DNA from: Rhabdornis inornatus
Taxonomy: Eukaryota > Chordata > Aves > Passeriformes > Rhabdornithidae
Length of the DNA: 64,000 nt
NCBI GenBank assembly: GCA_013397075.1
Contig: VWZS01009593.1
Location: 538,618 to 602,617, forward strand
Reading direction: 5' to 3'
Shown: piece after piece, positions 1 to 12,920 of the stretch
Layout: each line of letters begins with the position of its first letter
Position numbering within the stretch: the first letter of the stretch is position 1
Position numbers and translations under genes: made by a program
Notes under the pieces: model-generated
Database searches by the model: none
What the model saw: only the letters and a program-made list of their open reading frames with translations
What the model was told of the DNA's origin: nothing

Positions 1-702
1 AAATCTTAACTTGCAGTGATTTCCTAACTGATTTTTAAATAAAATACCTAAGAGTAAAATTTTGATTTTATTAAAACATGCTGATAGGAAGCCAGTTCTT
101 TTCATGAGAACTTCATGAGGACAATTGTAAGATATAACCACTGCAGTAGCAGGTCAAACTATTGCTTCTAAAGTAGTTTATAATTTACTTTGCTTTAAAG
201 TACAGGTCTTTGGGTCTCTAGGATATAAATAGATAACAGGGCCTGGAGAAATTTTGCTTGCAAATATATAAAGAGTAAATTGAGTTTTCCATATCAGAAT
301 AATTGATTAACAATACTTTAAAATTGATAAATAAGAAAATTTTTAATTAAGGGAAACAGTCACTTAATAAGGTGTTTGAAGAGTCTTTGCTCTTGGCAAT
401 AGTGGAATATAAAGAAATACCCTCTACAAAATAATGTTTGAAACAAAAGTAACTTTTGAGGAAATTTAGATGTAGTACTACACTTTTACAGTTCAAATGT
501 CCCATAGCATTAATTAGTTTTCAAATGAATTGTAATGTGGCAGGAAAACAGACAATATAATCTTGAGCTGAATTCCCTAAATTTAAAACCTATTGGCACA
601 CACAGTAAACTTCTGCCATTATATACCTGGTTCATTAAAATCTCAGATCTGGAATATGGACCACTATAAAGAGGTTTACACAGAGACATAATCTAGTGAA
701 GA
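1..702. other. AT-rich unique DNA, no gene seen
   Basis: I see no gene, RNA gene or recognisable repeat in this stretch. It is plain AT-rich sequence with stops in all frames, as expected for a gene desert or intron interior. Confidence 0.6.
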
Positions 703-730
703 GAGGAAAGGAAAGAAAGGAAAGGAAAGG
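703..730. repeat. Short (GGAAA)n purine microsatellite
   Basis: About five to six imperfect GGAAA units make a pure purine run on the plus strand. It is a simple repeat with no visible function. Confidence 0.85.
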
Positions 731-3700
731 GCAGTATATTTTCTCTGGTGTTGGATGTCTTGCAGCAGTTTCAGGTAAGTGACAAGAGAAGATTAATTGT
801 AAATCTAAGTAATCTGCTGAAATTCATATATAGCTTTAGAGAAATAAAGAAACAGTACCCATAAACCTTCTGAAACATCATAGATTTAGTCAAACTCAAA
901 AAGGGAGTGGGGAGAAGGGGTAAAAAAGTCAGAATAACGATAAAATTTTTATAAGCATTCAGATAGGAAATAAGCACTATGAAATAAATACAGTGCTGGT
1001 TTGAAGTGACTTCAGCAAGACTAGAAAAGATTTTGAAGACTCAGTGCTTAGAAAATCAGGACAAAATTATGGCTCTCTTTACAGTTTCTGCCAAGAGAAA
1101 TTGAACAGTATTTAATGAACACTACCACAGGCATTCTTCCTATATTCCATTTCCTTCTTCCACAAAGTAAAAGACAGACTTCTGTGGCAGTTCAGATTAC
1201 TTCAGACATAAACAGCCTAGAAGTTCTCATTCACTCACAGGGATGACCTTAAAAAAAAATAATGTTTTTTAAAAATAAAATAAAAATATTCCTACTTTAG
1301 TTTATATGGAAATTCAGACCTTTGAGACTCTGCTATAAACTTGAGAAGAAATAATTCCCTAACTAGTGTTTCATGTTTCTGAAACTCTACCTTCTCTAGT
1401 GAAATGCCAGCTTTCACAATGAGACATATAAAACTTGATGTCAATAGCTACTCTGCTATTACTGTACCTACTGTATGCTACTCTACCATTACTGTAGGAT
1501 TTGGACCATTGTACCAAATGCACTCCATGTACTCTACAATAACCTAAACTATCTGAGGGTAGCAGAATTAAAGTTGTGTTGAGAATTAAAGAAAGCAGCA
1601 GCAGGAAAACCCAGCTATAGTCTTTGATACACTCCAGACTCCCGGGGGTTTTCTGCTTTTCATTTTCTAGATCACGTAATAGTGAAAAAAAAAACCAAAA
1701 CCACTTCAAAGAGACACAGACTATATAAGCGTCAACTGAATGCAGGGAGATCAGGAGAACTTCTCATGAAGAATTTGACATTATGGGAAATTTTCTGTCA
1801 CTTCTTAAAAATGAAGGGGGCACAATTTAAACATCTTGGAAAAATTTAAACGCTTTTTATATACAGAAATTAATTCTGTCTTTTACACTTAAAATTTCTA
1901 CAAAAGGTAATTTTTGATTGAAGCAACCTTTTAATACATTAAAATTAATTATTCTCATCTAAAAATCTGCAGACTGCTATGATTTTCTTCAATGGCTTCA
2001 GGTGTCTGAATCCAAAAGTAATTTTTCAGATATTGTCAGTTCTGCTCAATTTTTAACTTTGAATTTATTCACATTGTGCATTTCTAAATTTGCAGAAGGT
2101 CAAAGGATAAATATCTTTACCATGTACTTTTATGTGTCATAAATATATATATATTTTTATCATAAGCCAGAATCTAAATTTCAGTAGTCTGTTGAGGCAG
2201 TTTAGGCTAAGGAAAGAAAAAAGATAAACACTGCTCTTAGTTACTGCAATATCTGAGCTTGTAAGATTTTTTAATGGTACCTAATTTGTTGATATAAAGA
2301 AAACAATAAATTTAGTATTATCAATACTCTTTATATAATCAAGATTATGTAATATCTATATTATCTAATATATATTATTTTTATATATATACATTCCCAT
2401 TATTTCCATTTAGAAAGCAAACATGGAGTGTTTGACTTTAAAATATGAAGTATTTAACAAATAAAATAATTTTCTGAAATGTAAATCAAAGATTTATTTC
2501 TCCATACTATGGAAAGAACTTCAAAGTCATGAAGAAATTTCTAGAAAAGGTATTAAAACTGTTCTACAACAAAAGATGTATAAATGTGTCCAACTCTGTG
2601 GCACTGATAGCTTCTTGATTTTTTTACACTATTTACTAGAGATAAGAATGCTAAAATATTATAGAGTAGAGCAATACAATCAAGTGTTGTTTCAGATTTT
2701 ATTTTGGTCCCAATAGTCACAGAACTATTGAAGCTGTTGCTATTACTCTATATATTTATTCTGGTCCTTTCCAGAGAAAACCTGCTTCACTCTAGAGGCA
2801 GGCAGATGAACTTCATTCCCCAAGTTGCTAAGAGAGGAAATCTGTATATTACGGCAAAATGTAAGGAGCTGATGTGTACAGAAAGGTTTTAAACATCAGC
2901 TGGTGAAAAGTACCCCTGGCCAGCTGCCCTTACTATGACTTTGAGGTACAGAAAGACAACATGAACTGATTCATTCACCCTAGCTGATGTTTCCAGTCTA
3001 CCATGTGAGATAAACATCCCCATGTGGGGGATGATGACCATTAAGAAAAGAATAATTATCTCTCTACCTGTTTTGAAAAAACTTTAAGCTACGCTGTGAT
3101 CATTTGCAGAAAGAGGAAAGAGGGATAAATATTTAATGGCATCATTGGTATCTTCTTTCCCCTGCTCCATTGAAAATAGCAAACAGAGAAACAAACTGAA
3201 ACCCAACCACACCAGTTCGGCATCAAAGAAAAACCCATTTGATCTCCAGAACTGACCATTTACCCTTTTCCATATTCCTGCCAACATAATCTTCTGTCCA
3301 AAAATGCTGGAGCACCTGAACTGGGCATGCAGAACAAAGTTATTCAAAAAGATTATGTGAAAAATCATAAGAAGGGAGTTTATACAAAATGTTTAAGAAT
3401 GGATTAAAAAAAAAAAAAGAAAGAATAAAGTCAAACAGTGCAGCACTGAAGTAACAGAAACAAGAAGAGAAAATATTTAGGTAGGTAGTTCTGACTTGGA
3501 TAGCATACTTGGAATGTAAAATTGCTTTAGAGGACAGTTGTACCGTTTAATTTTTAAAAATTATTCTTCTTAGCAAGAATTGTTAGCAAAATATCTTCAT
3601 GTTCATTTGTATGGGACAAAGGAATCTGGCACATTACTTACTTTCTGCCATATCAGCTGATTGGAATTTGGACATACTTTACTAATGTGCTAGGTATTGT

Positions 3701-4673
3701 GTATTCACTAATGCCTCTTACATACTATTACATCATAACTACTCCCAACATTTTATGCATGGGAAAAATGCAGATGTCTAGACTGAGTTTTTCTTCTTGG
3801 GTTTCAGCTTATATCAGCACAAAAAAAAAAAAATAGAGAGAAAGTGCTAATTATTTCTTGAGACTTAATTTGTTATATAATAGTCTCGGACATTCAGTTC
3901 CTCCCACCAAATCATTAATACTCAGCAGGGTCCAGTGTTTTTTCTGATCGAGTAAGCAAAACACGTAATTTTCTATTAAATTGGGTGACTTTATATCTGT
4001 AATTGATGTGTTCCCAGGTTTTAGCTTATTTCACTTTTTGGCAACTGTTACTCCAAGTGTCTCATCCATTCTGCAGTACTGATGTCTGCTTTCAGTAGCT
4101 AATATTTCTGAAATTAATCAGTACCCTACATTTTTAAAAAATTGCTGGTAATATTGCCAGTGGCCTATCATGAATAATCATCCCCTCTGACATGACAAAC
4201 TAGCTCTAACAGGAAAGCTATTACTTTGAAACAAATTGTACTGCATTGAAATATCCCCAGTAGTAAGGAATCTCAATGGAGTATTAAAGCTTGTTCGATT
4301 GAAAACAAGGAGGAGGGAAACCTTTGTGTCTTTCTCAGGTCATATTCTTTTTATTAAATATCGAATGATAGCAGTGTCTTACCTAACAAAATTTTCAGAG
4401 GAAGACACTTTTTTTTTAAACTTTGATTTATATTTTGACATTAAAAAGAAAAGCATTGGATCCTCTTAGTATAAATATTTGGGACCTCACCTCTTTTTTG
4501 TGCCATTTTCTTTCCCTAACCCAAAGATGTTTTATTGTTAGTTACTGATTCTCTACTTCTTTGCAGCAAAGGCAAATGTCGGCTTATAAGAGAGCAAATA
4601 TGAATACAGAGACAACCTTTTTAATGGGAAATACTTTTTAAATATTTGATTTCTGTATATATGCATGTGTGTG

Positions 4674-4674
<1 letters not shown>
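731..4674. other. AT-rich unique DNA, no gene seen
   Basis: No gene or transposon recognised. There is a two-copy 20-bp direct repeat at 1447-1466 and 1478-1497 (18 of 20 identical), a short AT dinucleotide run near 2142-2154, and an almost pure A/T stretch at about 2330-2395. Short open frames here (for example 2704-2892 plus and 3084-3368 minus) have no recognisable domain and are of chance length. Confidence 0.55.

Positions 4675-4720
<46 letters not shown>
4675..4720. repeat. Compound (GATA)7(GACA)4 microsatellite
   Basis: Seven GATA units (4676-4703) run directly into four GACA units (4704-4719) without interruption. This is the compound tetranucleotide known from Bkm-type satellite DNA of snakes and birds. 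At this length it is an ordinary, probably polymorphic microsatellite. Confidence 0.95.
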
Positions 4721-7700
4721 GAAACACATTTAACGATACCTCCCTAGGGAATTAAATATTCTTTTTAAGAGTCCACAAGGATCCTTGTGATGAGGAAATG
4801 CTCAGTCTCACCCTGCATATGGTGTAGGAGTGGAATTTGGATTGAGTTTTGGTAAAAAAATACCAGAGAAGTGGGGCATGGTAACAGACTGCACCAGAGT
4901 GAAAAAGCTTTGATTGTATCAAAGTATTGGTCTCAGAGGAGATGTGATCACCTTTGTGTGGCATTCTCTCTGGTGATAGTTGGTGCAGTTGGAAGCAGAA
5001 TTGATTGGAATGTTTGAGTATAAATATTTATATATTTTTTTTCCTTCCAGATAATAAAAATTTGTTAAATCCTCTTTGAATGTATATCCAAATACATTTT
5101 TATTAGGGTTTCTTAGTGCTAATATGAACTTCTGGTCTAACTAAGAGTGACATCCCACGTAATAGCTATCTGTTCACAGTAATTACTGGGGCATACTAAA
5201 CTCAATTTCAAGTCCTCGATCTCTGTGTTCTCCCAATTTATGTGTCCCACAGAGTATTTGACACAGGTTAATTGCAAGTCAGCTTCATGCTTGTGTCTTC
5301 TAGAGATTCTTAGTTTTCATTAAATTTGGTTCTTAGAATCAAATCCAAATTCGCAAATTGTGTTTCTGTAAAAGCAGATGTATTTTTCAGCCTTAACTGC
5401 GTGTCCAGTAACTTTTCTGCTGATGTATCCAGAGTCCTCTAGCTACTGAATGCAGTCCAGGGGCTTAAGTCATCTTTACATTCCAGTACTGACATTTATT
5501 CTTCTCTCATCTGCTTACAAATGAGATATAAAGAGGACAATTTGATTAAATGTGGGTGTTTACAATGTCCTAACAGCAGGGCTTCTGTTATTATCAGTCA
5601 AGTCCTGGACACTATATTCAGTGATGCTTAGTCCTACATATCAGACTGCAATCAAATAAACTGATTCCATCCTGTTGCTTCTAACAGAAATTAAAATATC
5701 TAGGTCAAAGTATACACTTGTTCCACAGGTGCCTAAGATCAAGGGAAAGAATCTTGCCAAAGATACATCTACAGCTTAGTCCTTTCAAATTATTATATTA
5801 CTGCCTTTTTTATTCTCAAACAAGACAAGGACAGGAGTAAATTCATGGAAAAGTAGACAATTGCTTATAAACCTCAGTATTTACTTGTAATTTTACCTGA
5901 ACGGTTCACAGTGTTTTCCTTTTCTCTGCCTTTTCTGAAAGAGATGAGGGCCAGGTATCTGAGCAGTGCATACTTAATGTCTGGTCTCCATTTCCTACTT
6001 GCACATTACAACATAGAGTTGCCATTTCTGGTGCCACCAGTGTAGTGTGTGCAGAAGAATGCGACATGGCCAGCACAGCAAGGCGAAATCTGCCAGCATG
6101 TTCCAACAGTAATACCTGAAGCCATCACATCAGTAATGGCAGGACCATCAAGCTGTTTGTTTCAACTCCATGTAACCATTTCTCCGCTAGATCCAAGAAG
6201 TGCAGAAGGTAAGTAGACTGCTCAACTGCTCTCTGCCTCTGTCTCAAATCCTAAATCAGATCTTTCTGTGTGCAAGGTGGAGTTGATGGAGACACAGCAG
6301 TGAAGAAAACAATGCATAATACCAATATAACTTAATCAGCTCTTCAAGAGAAACTGAAAATTGTATTAGCTCTGCAGGTGTTGGAAATGAATGCTCCACA
6401 CTGGTTTCAAGAGTGCGCCAGCTCACATTACACCAGTGACCAACCACAACAGCTTTATGGGAATAATCTGAAGCATTTGAACAAGTGCTAGAGAGAAAGA
6501 AAGTACCCACTGAAAAACATCCTAGCAGTAACCCTCTGACTCCTTCCTTCCCATACAGGCTTTTGTTACTTCTGTATTGGTGCAAAATATGACGCAATAA
6601 TGAATTTTAATTAGTCTTTAGTGTGCCAGTACAAATTTCTTTAGGATAAGAGGTAGTATATTCTTTTCTCTCTTATTTACTATCTCTATAATTAGAACTA
6701 CGTGATTATGCTATCAGTGCAATAAAGCAAAAATGAAATCTGCATCCAGTATGAATAATTTACCCAGTCAGCATGGAAATTACAGAATTTTCAAACAAAA
6801 CATAATTATATTTTTATGTTTCTCTTAATTACTTTGTTGCAATTTGAGGGATGTGACTAGAGTATTAACGCACTGTAATAAGCTGAAGTCAATACAGAGT
6901 GAACCCAACAACTTCTGAAAAATAGCACTTACTTCTTGGGTGTAAAGGATGTATTGACTTTGTTGAATTATGGTGGCAAACTGCATACAATTGATGCTGC
7001 AGGGATGGGAATACAACTGCTGCTCAGTGCATTCAAAAATCCAGATCGCTAGGAGAGTGTGATCATAAATACTGGAAAGGTTTTTTGAGTATGTAATATG
7101 AACTGCTATATCAAGGTTAAACACTGATTTGAGTTGATTATTAGAGTAACTCTTAGAACTCACCAGAAAGATGAGATGGCCTCCATTTACAGAAAAGATA
7201 TCTCCATGCACACATTCTGCAACTTTTTTCAAAGCAGAGAAGTTCATTAAAACTTTCTAAAAGTTCATCATATGTGCAATAAGAAACTTCAGAGAGGACT
7301 TCTCAGTACTTCAAAATGAAACAAATCACGAATCCAGGTTGTTATCTTTGAAAAAAATAATGCTAGAGTGCATTGCATCTGTCTTTGTCTGATAAATGTT
7401 ATAAGAACAAAAGGAGGGAACAAAATCAATTTTAATTGTGATTTAATTTTTTAAGTGCCATTGGACAACATATTAGCCACCAAATGAAACTAACCCATTA
7501 GCTTTAATTTGAAATAGAAGATTAGCTACCAAAAATGTGTATACCAAATACTCAGAAGTGCTGGGAATAAGGCTGTTCCTGATAAGAATAAGACTATTTA
7601 TTTACATGAAAAAATCAATATATTTTTAGATTTAATTTAGTAATCATGAGACATGTTGTCTAGATCCTTTTTATACTTTGTGATTCTGTTCACAAAACAG

Positions 7701-10539
7701 CCTCACAAAAATTCTTCACTTGCACTCAAAACCCCCAATAGTCCAGCGGGAATTTTAAAACATCTAATCCATCTAATAAAACATACAGTTTAAAAACACT
7801 GAGGTATATTTCAAAATTATCTTCAGCATGGAGAAAATCTGAAGATTTAACTTTGTCTTTCTTTGTGCTTTATCAACACCACAAAAAAAAAAATCTGTAT
7901 TTATTCTTATTAATAATGTTTTGTCAAAAACAATTTATCAATAGTTATGGATAACACCTTGCTAGATGGTCCTGTTCAGCAAAACAATTATGCAAACTCT
8001 TGACATGAGACATTCTAGTGTGCTTTGCCTCTAGATTTGATTAATATTTTCTTGTGTAAATCTGTAATCTTAAATGTTCATAGGGTTAATGGCCCCATGC
8101 AGACTAATAAACAGCAAGAATGATTGAAATAATATATTTAAAATTGTTCATGCCTCTATGAAATTCTGAATTGATTTTTTTCATGTGAGCAGGAATAAAT
8201 CAAAACAACTTGTTTCTTGCAATTCAAATTAAAGATTCTGATTTTATAAAGAGACAAGATATTGATTTTATTTTAATTTAAAATCCATAAATATTGACAG
8301 GTCTAATATTATACTAAACCCAAGCTTTGGAAAAAATACCAGGTAATTTCAGCCTGCTTAACTGATTTCCTTCTAAGTGTTAAGCCCTGTACTAAATGCA
8401 TCTCAATTTTTGAAATAACACAGCACCCAGTTTTTACCATCTATGAAATGCATTTCCTTAATAACCATTTAAGCACAAATATTCTCTTTCAGTTATCTTA
8501 ATACACTATGAACAATACCAGAAAAAATTAAATTAAATTATATTACTTATTGACTGTGTATATATATCCTTATGTTTTATAATTAATTTAATTTAGGACA
8601 CCAAATGCTAAAGTTCCCACATAAGGCAAAATTGTAAAGATTGCTATATTTGTATCAGTGATGATATTTTAGCATGTTGGTAACACTATATTTTTATATT
8701 TACTACTTTTATCTTGTTTCATTACATATTTGTTACAATCCACTACTTTTTTTTTCCAGTATTTACTTCTAGCTTCTGCATGAATTCTATTCTCAAACAA
8801 GTCTTAATTGTAATAAATTGTAATAAGTTGTATGCTGCATTTCTGGACAATTAGTTTAAATACTATTTCTCTAATCTTCATACTACTGTGAAAATGAAGA
8901 AAAAAAAGTAGAGATAAGTAGTTTTAGGAATGAGATAAAAAACAGTAATGATTATCAACAGCAATTCTTTTAAAATATATAATAAGAGAAAACATCTCTT
9001 AATCCAGCTTTTAAACTTCCTTTTATGGGAATTCATTGCCTACTTAAGCTAGTAACCTTTCTTTGGCTTGCATTACCTGCTACAGGGGAAGATGACATCG
9101 AGATAATATACATTGAGAAACATACTGGAATATTCCATCTGGCTGAGTTAAAAGATTTCCAAAATGCCTAAGGAATAAGGAAGAAGTATTAGCTACAGTT
9201 ACCCTTCTCATCAGTGCTTGGATGTAAAAAAAAATTGTCTTAACAACAGGTAAATATAATCATATCCCTGAGAGTTTTACACTTCAATGACTGACCCAGA
9301 ATCAGGAATATTATTACTGCTAATGAGCTCAAGAGAGATGAAAGAACTCTTAAAGATTTACACTGAGCTGTTACTGGGTTCACAAATTATGACATTCCTG
9401 GTCACTTTTCTCTTTAATTTTCTCTTACTTAATGTTCCTTGGGATTCTATATGGCAAAACATTTATATAAAAAGTTAAGACAAAGGAGTTCATAGACCAT
9501 TATCATTCATTCATAAGGATCAGACCTAACTGATAACAGTATGACATAGCAACATTGACTTTGAACTAAGATAACTATTGCCACATTGCCTTAGGAAAAA
9601 AAAATTTAAAAGAGAGAAAAGATACTACAGTTATACACAATGATTTCTATAAAGTTCACTGCCCTTCAAACAGCTGTAAATGACTCATTAGAAAAAAAAA
9701 TTATCCAAGAGAAAGGAAAGGAGATAATTCCTACCTGCAAAATCACAAAGCACTTCCAAATCAGATGTGCTTTTCTTTTCTGCCACTATTCATTTTCCTG
9801 CTTTGTTACACTGCAAAATTCATGATATTTGTTCTATTATTGAAGCTAAAATACATTTAGAACAAGACAGCAGAACTGCATGTGTTGCGGTCTTACACAG
9901 TCTGTCTGTGTAGAGACTTGATTAGCAACTAGAACATCTACATTAGATTTGGAAGACCTCTGCTCAGAAAATGTTCAATGGATAGCTTTCATGCCCCTCA
10001 CTCCACTCTTCTGCCTTCAGGAAAAGAAAACAAAAATGATATGGTATTCACTTTGTTTCTTTTGCAGTAAGATTGGTATAAAATCCTCTGTTAATTGTTT
10101 GTTGGTTTTGTTTTTTTTTTCAAATGACGTTCAAAATAATTTAAGATGCAATGAATTAGATAGCACTATAATTTTAACAAGACTGCTAAAAAAACTGGTA
10201 GCTAAAGGGTCATTCATACCCTGGGTTTTGGAAAACTGATAAAAACAATAATGAAAGTCATGACATTCAGAAGAGCACAATCTGAACAGTAAAAAAAAAA
10301 GTAAAAGAAGAAAGAAAAATTGTGTTTGAAGATGTCAGTCTTCAAAAAGGTGTCATGGTGGAGAAAGACAAGGTATGACATATCTGAATGCCTGAAAAGC
10401 TTAGGATAAAGTCCTTTACAAAAACCTTGCAAGACCATAAATTAATTGACACACGACAGTGAAAGATAATAGACTGATATGGATGGTAGTAAGGAGGTGG
10501 AAAGAAGTACGTCTGATCATGTTTATTATAGTAGCATCT
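4721..10539. other. AT-rich unique DNA, no gene seen
   Basis: Nearly 6 kb without a recognisable gene or transposon. The longest open frame is 140 codons on the minus strand (6825-7247). It has no recognisable domain, signal peptide or repeat, and its length is not surprising in AT-rich DNA. The stretch 5900-6600 is somewhat less AT-rich than its surroundings and could hide a decayed element that I cannot name. Confidence 0.5.
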
Positions 10540-10669
10540 AGAATCAGAGAATCATTTTGATTGGAAATCAAAGATCATTGTAAGATCATTGAGTCGAAAA
10601 CAGTACTGCCAAGTCCACCACTAAACCATGTCCTTAAACACCACATCTACCACTGCATCTACACATCTT

Positions 10670-11134
10670 TTATATATGTCCCAGGATGCTGATTCCACAG
10701 ATTCTCTGGGTAGCCTCTTCCACTGCTTGACAACCTTTTTGGGGAAAAATATTTTCCCTTATATTCCATCTAAACATCCCCTGACACAAGTCAAAGCCAT
10801 TTTGTATGGTCCTATCAATTGTTACTTGGATGAAGAAACTAACTCCCACCTCACTAGACCCTCCTTTCAGGTAGTTGTAAGGAGTCATGAGGCCATCCCT
10901 GACCCTCCTTTTCTCCAGACTAAATACTCCCAGTTCCCTCAGCAGCTCTATTCTCTTTCTTTGGACACACTCTAGTGCCTCAGTGACATTCTTGTAGTGA
11001 GGGGACCAAAACTGGACACAGGATTGGAAGTGCAGCCTCACCAGTGCTGAGTACAAGAGCATCATCACTGTCTTAGTACCAATGGCCACACTACTGCTGA
11101 TACAATCCAGGATGCTGTTGGCCTTCTTGGCCAC
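10670..11134 (-). pseudogene. CR1 ORF2 relic: C-terminal end of reverse transcriptase protein
   Basis: This 154-codon open stretch is the best preserved coding piece of the minus-strand CR1. It corresponds to the region after the catalytic core of ORF2. Recognisable CR1 signatures in order are LYSALVRLHFQSCVQFW with SPHYK (residues 27-48), ELGVFSLEKRR (67-77) and YNYLKGG (86-92). After about residue 93 the family resemblance fades, because the genuine C-terminus has been lost through frame changes. The methionine is an internal codon of the former ORF2, not a true start. There is no sign that it is expressed as a separate protein. Confidence 0.85.
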
Positions 11135-12016
11135 CTGGGTACATGCTGGATCATGTTCAGTCCCAGATTCTTTGCTGCTGGGCAGCTTTCAAGATACTCT
11201 GTCCCAAACCTATAGCACCACACAGATTTATTGTGACCCCCAAGTGCAGGATATGACACTTGGCCAGGAGGAATGTGACACAATTGGTGTTGACCTTGAT
11301 CCAGCTTGTACAGATCTCTTGCAGAGCCTTCCTACTCTCCATAACATCAACACTACCACCAACTTGGTGTCATCTTCAAACTGACTGAAAGATAACTCAA
11401 TCCACTTGACAAATCATTAAATGGCCCCATCAAATCAGAACTGTCCGCAATAGTGAGACCCAGGGAACACCACTTACAGCTGGCCATCAGCTAGATTTAA
11501 CTCCATTCACCACCACCCTCTGGGCCCTGACATAGAGACAAAGTTAGAGTGCACCCATCCAAGCCATGAAGTTTCTCCAAGAGAATGATGTGGGAAACTG
11601 TTGTCAAATTGTTTTTACTTAAGTCCAGGTAGACATGTCCACAACCATTCCCACAGTCACAAAGCAGGTCATCCTGTCACAGGAGGAGATCAGGTTTGTC
11701 AAGCAGGACGTGCCTTTCATAAACCCCCAGCGACTTGGCCTCTCAGGGGTCAGGCTGACAAGCCTACACTTCCCTGAATCCTCCTTTTGACCCTTCTTGT
11801 AGATGGATTTCATATTTTCCTGGTGGTGTAGCATGATCCATGTAGATAATTTCCACTTGGATTACAGGGGCTTCATTCTTCTCCCTATCCCTGTCTTCCA
11901 GCTCCAGGGTCTGAGAACCAGAGAAGAGCTGGTCCTACTGTTAAAGACCGAGGCAATGAAGTCATTAACTACCTCAGTCTTTTCCTCATCTTTTGTCACC
12001 AGGCTTTTCTCCAGAC

Positions 12017-12259
12017 CTATAAAAGGATGGAGGTTCTCCTTAGCCCTCCTTTTTTTGCTACTGTGGTTTTTTTAGAAACATATTTATTGCCTTTAACAGC
12101 AGTATCTGGGTTGAATTTTAGTTGGGCTTCTGCCATTGTAATTTTCTCCCTGCAAAAGCTCACAATTTCCTTGCAGTCCTTCTGAATTGTCTGGCCCTTC
12201 TTCCAAAGGTCATAAACTCTCCTTTGATTCCTGAGTTCTAAATGAAGCTCTTTGTTCAT
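12017..12259 (-). pseudogene. CR1 ORF2 relic: linker between endonuclease and reverse transcriptase
   Basis: An 80-codon open stretch matches the linker between the endonuclease and reverse transcriptase domains of avian CR1 ORF2. Typical residues are LELRNQRRVYDLWKKGQ (about residues 7-23), followed by REKI and AEAQLKFN. It lies upstream, in the element's own direction, of the reverse transcriptase relic. Frameshifts on both sides separate it from its neighbours, so it is a fossil and not a gene. Confidence 0.85.
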
Positions 12260-12920
12260 CTAGAACGATCTTCCCCCCCAGCTTGTCTTTCAGTGAATGG
12301 CGATGGCCTGCACCTGTAATTAGGATTCCCTTATTGAAGAATGTCAAGTCTTCCTGGACTCCTATGCCTTTCAGGACTACCCCCCAAAGGACTCTGTCAG
12401 CCAATCTCCCAAATCTATCAGGCCTGCTCCTTACTTCCCTGGGAACAGAAAACTATCGTTTCATAATCACTATGTCCAAGTTGGTCTGCAACCATCACAC
12501 CTCCCACAAATTCTTCATTCTCAAACAGGTTCTTTCCCTAGCTGTCTCCTTCACCAGCTGTGCCAGGAAGTTATCTTCCACAGATGTGAGGAATCTCCTA
12601 GGTTGCTTCCGTTCTGCTGTATTTTATTTCCAGCAGACTTCTGGAAAGTAGAAGGCCCTCACACACATGAGCTACTAATAAGGATAGTTCTCCCATCTGC
12701 TTATAGAGTATTTCATCCATCCCTTCATCCTGATGTGTGGTCTGTAACAGCCTCCTACCACGACACTTTCTTGGTCTTCTCCTGATTCTTACCTAGAAGC
12801 ACTCAAACCTACCATCAGCAGCATCAAACTGTAGAAAACTGAAACTCTTCTTAACATACAGGGCTACACCACTGCCCTTCTTTCCTTGCCTATCCCTTCT
12901 TAAGAGTTTATACCATCTAT

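Larger units (their letters stand above)
10540..12920 (-). mobile_element. CR1 non-LTR retrotransposon, 5'-truncated, inactive
   Basis: This is a chicken repeat 1 (CR1) LINE read from right to left. The 3' end lies at about 10540, where AGAATCAGAGAATCA is the reverse complement of the degenerate terminal repeats of CR1. Going up the plus strand one meets the 3' untranslated part, the C-terminal region of ORF2, the reverse transcriptase, the linker and the last part of the endonuclease, ending near 12920. A complete CR1 is about 4.5 kb, so the first part is missing, as usual for copies cut short during target-primed reverse transcription. Compared with the remembered avian consensus, two further pieces are missing inside the reverse transcriptase, near 11745 (roughly 90 bp) and near 11825 (roughly 130 bp). 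Frameshifts break the reading frame. The catalytic pair survives as FEDD (11369-11380) where FADD is usual. Confidence 0.95.

Noticed and set aside
6825..7247. 140-codon open frame on the minus strand
   Set aside because: No domain or family seen. A rough estimate for about 63% AT gives close to one frame of this length by chance in a 64-kb window.
10628..11384. Plus-strand frames of 115 and 100 codons
   Set aside because: They are the wrong strand of the CR1 whose ORF2 runs on the minus strand.
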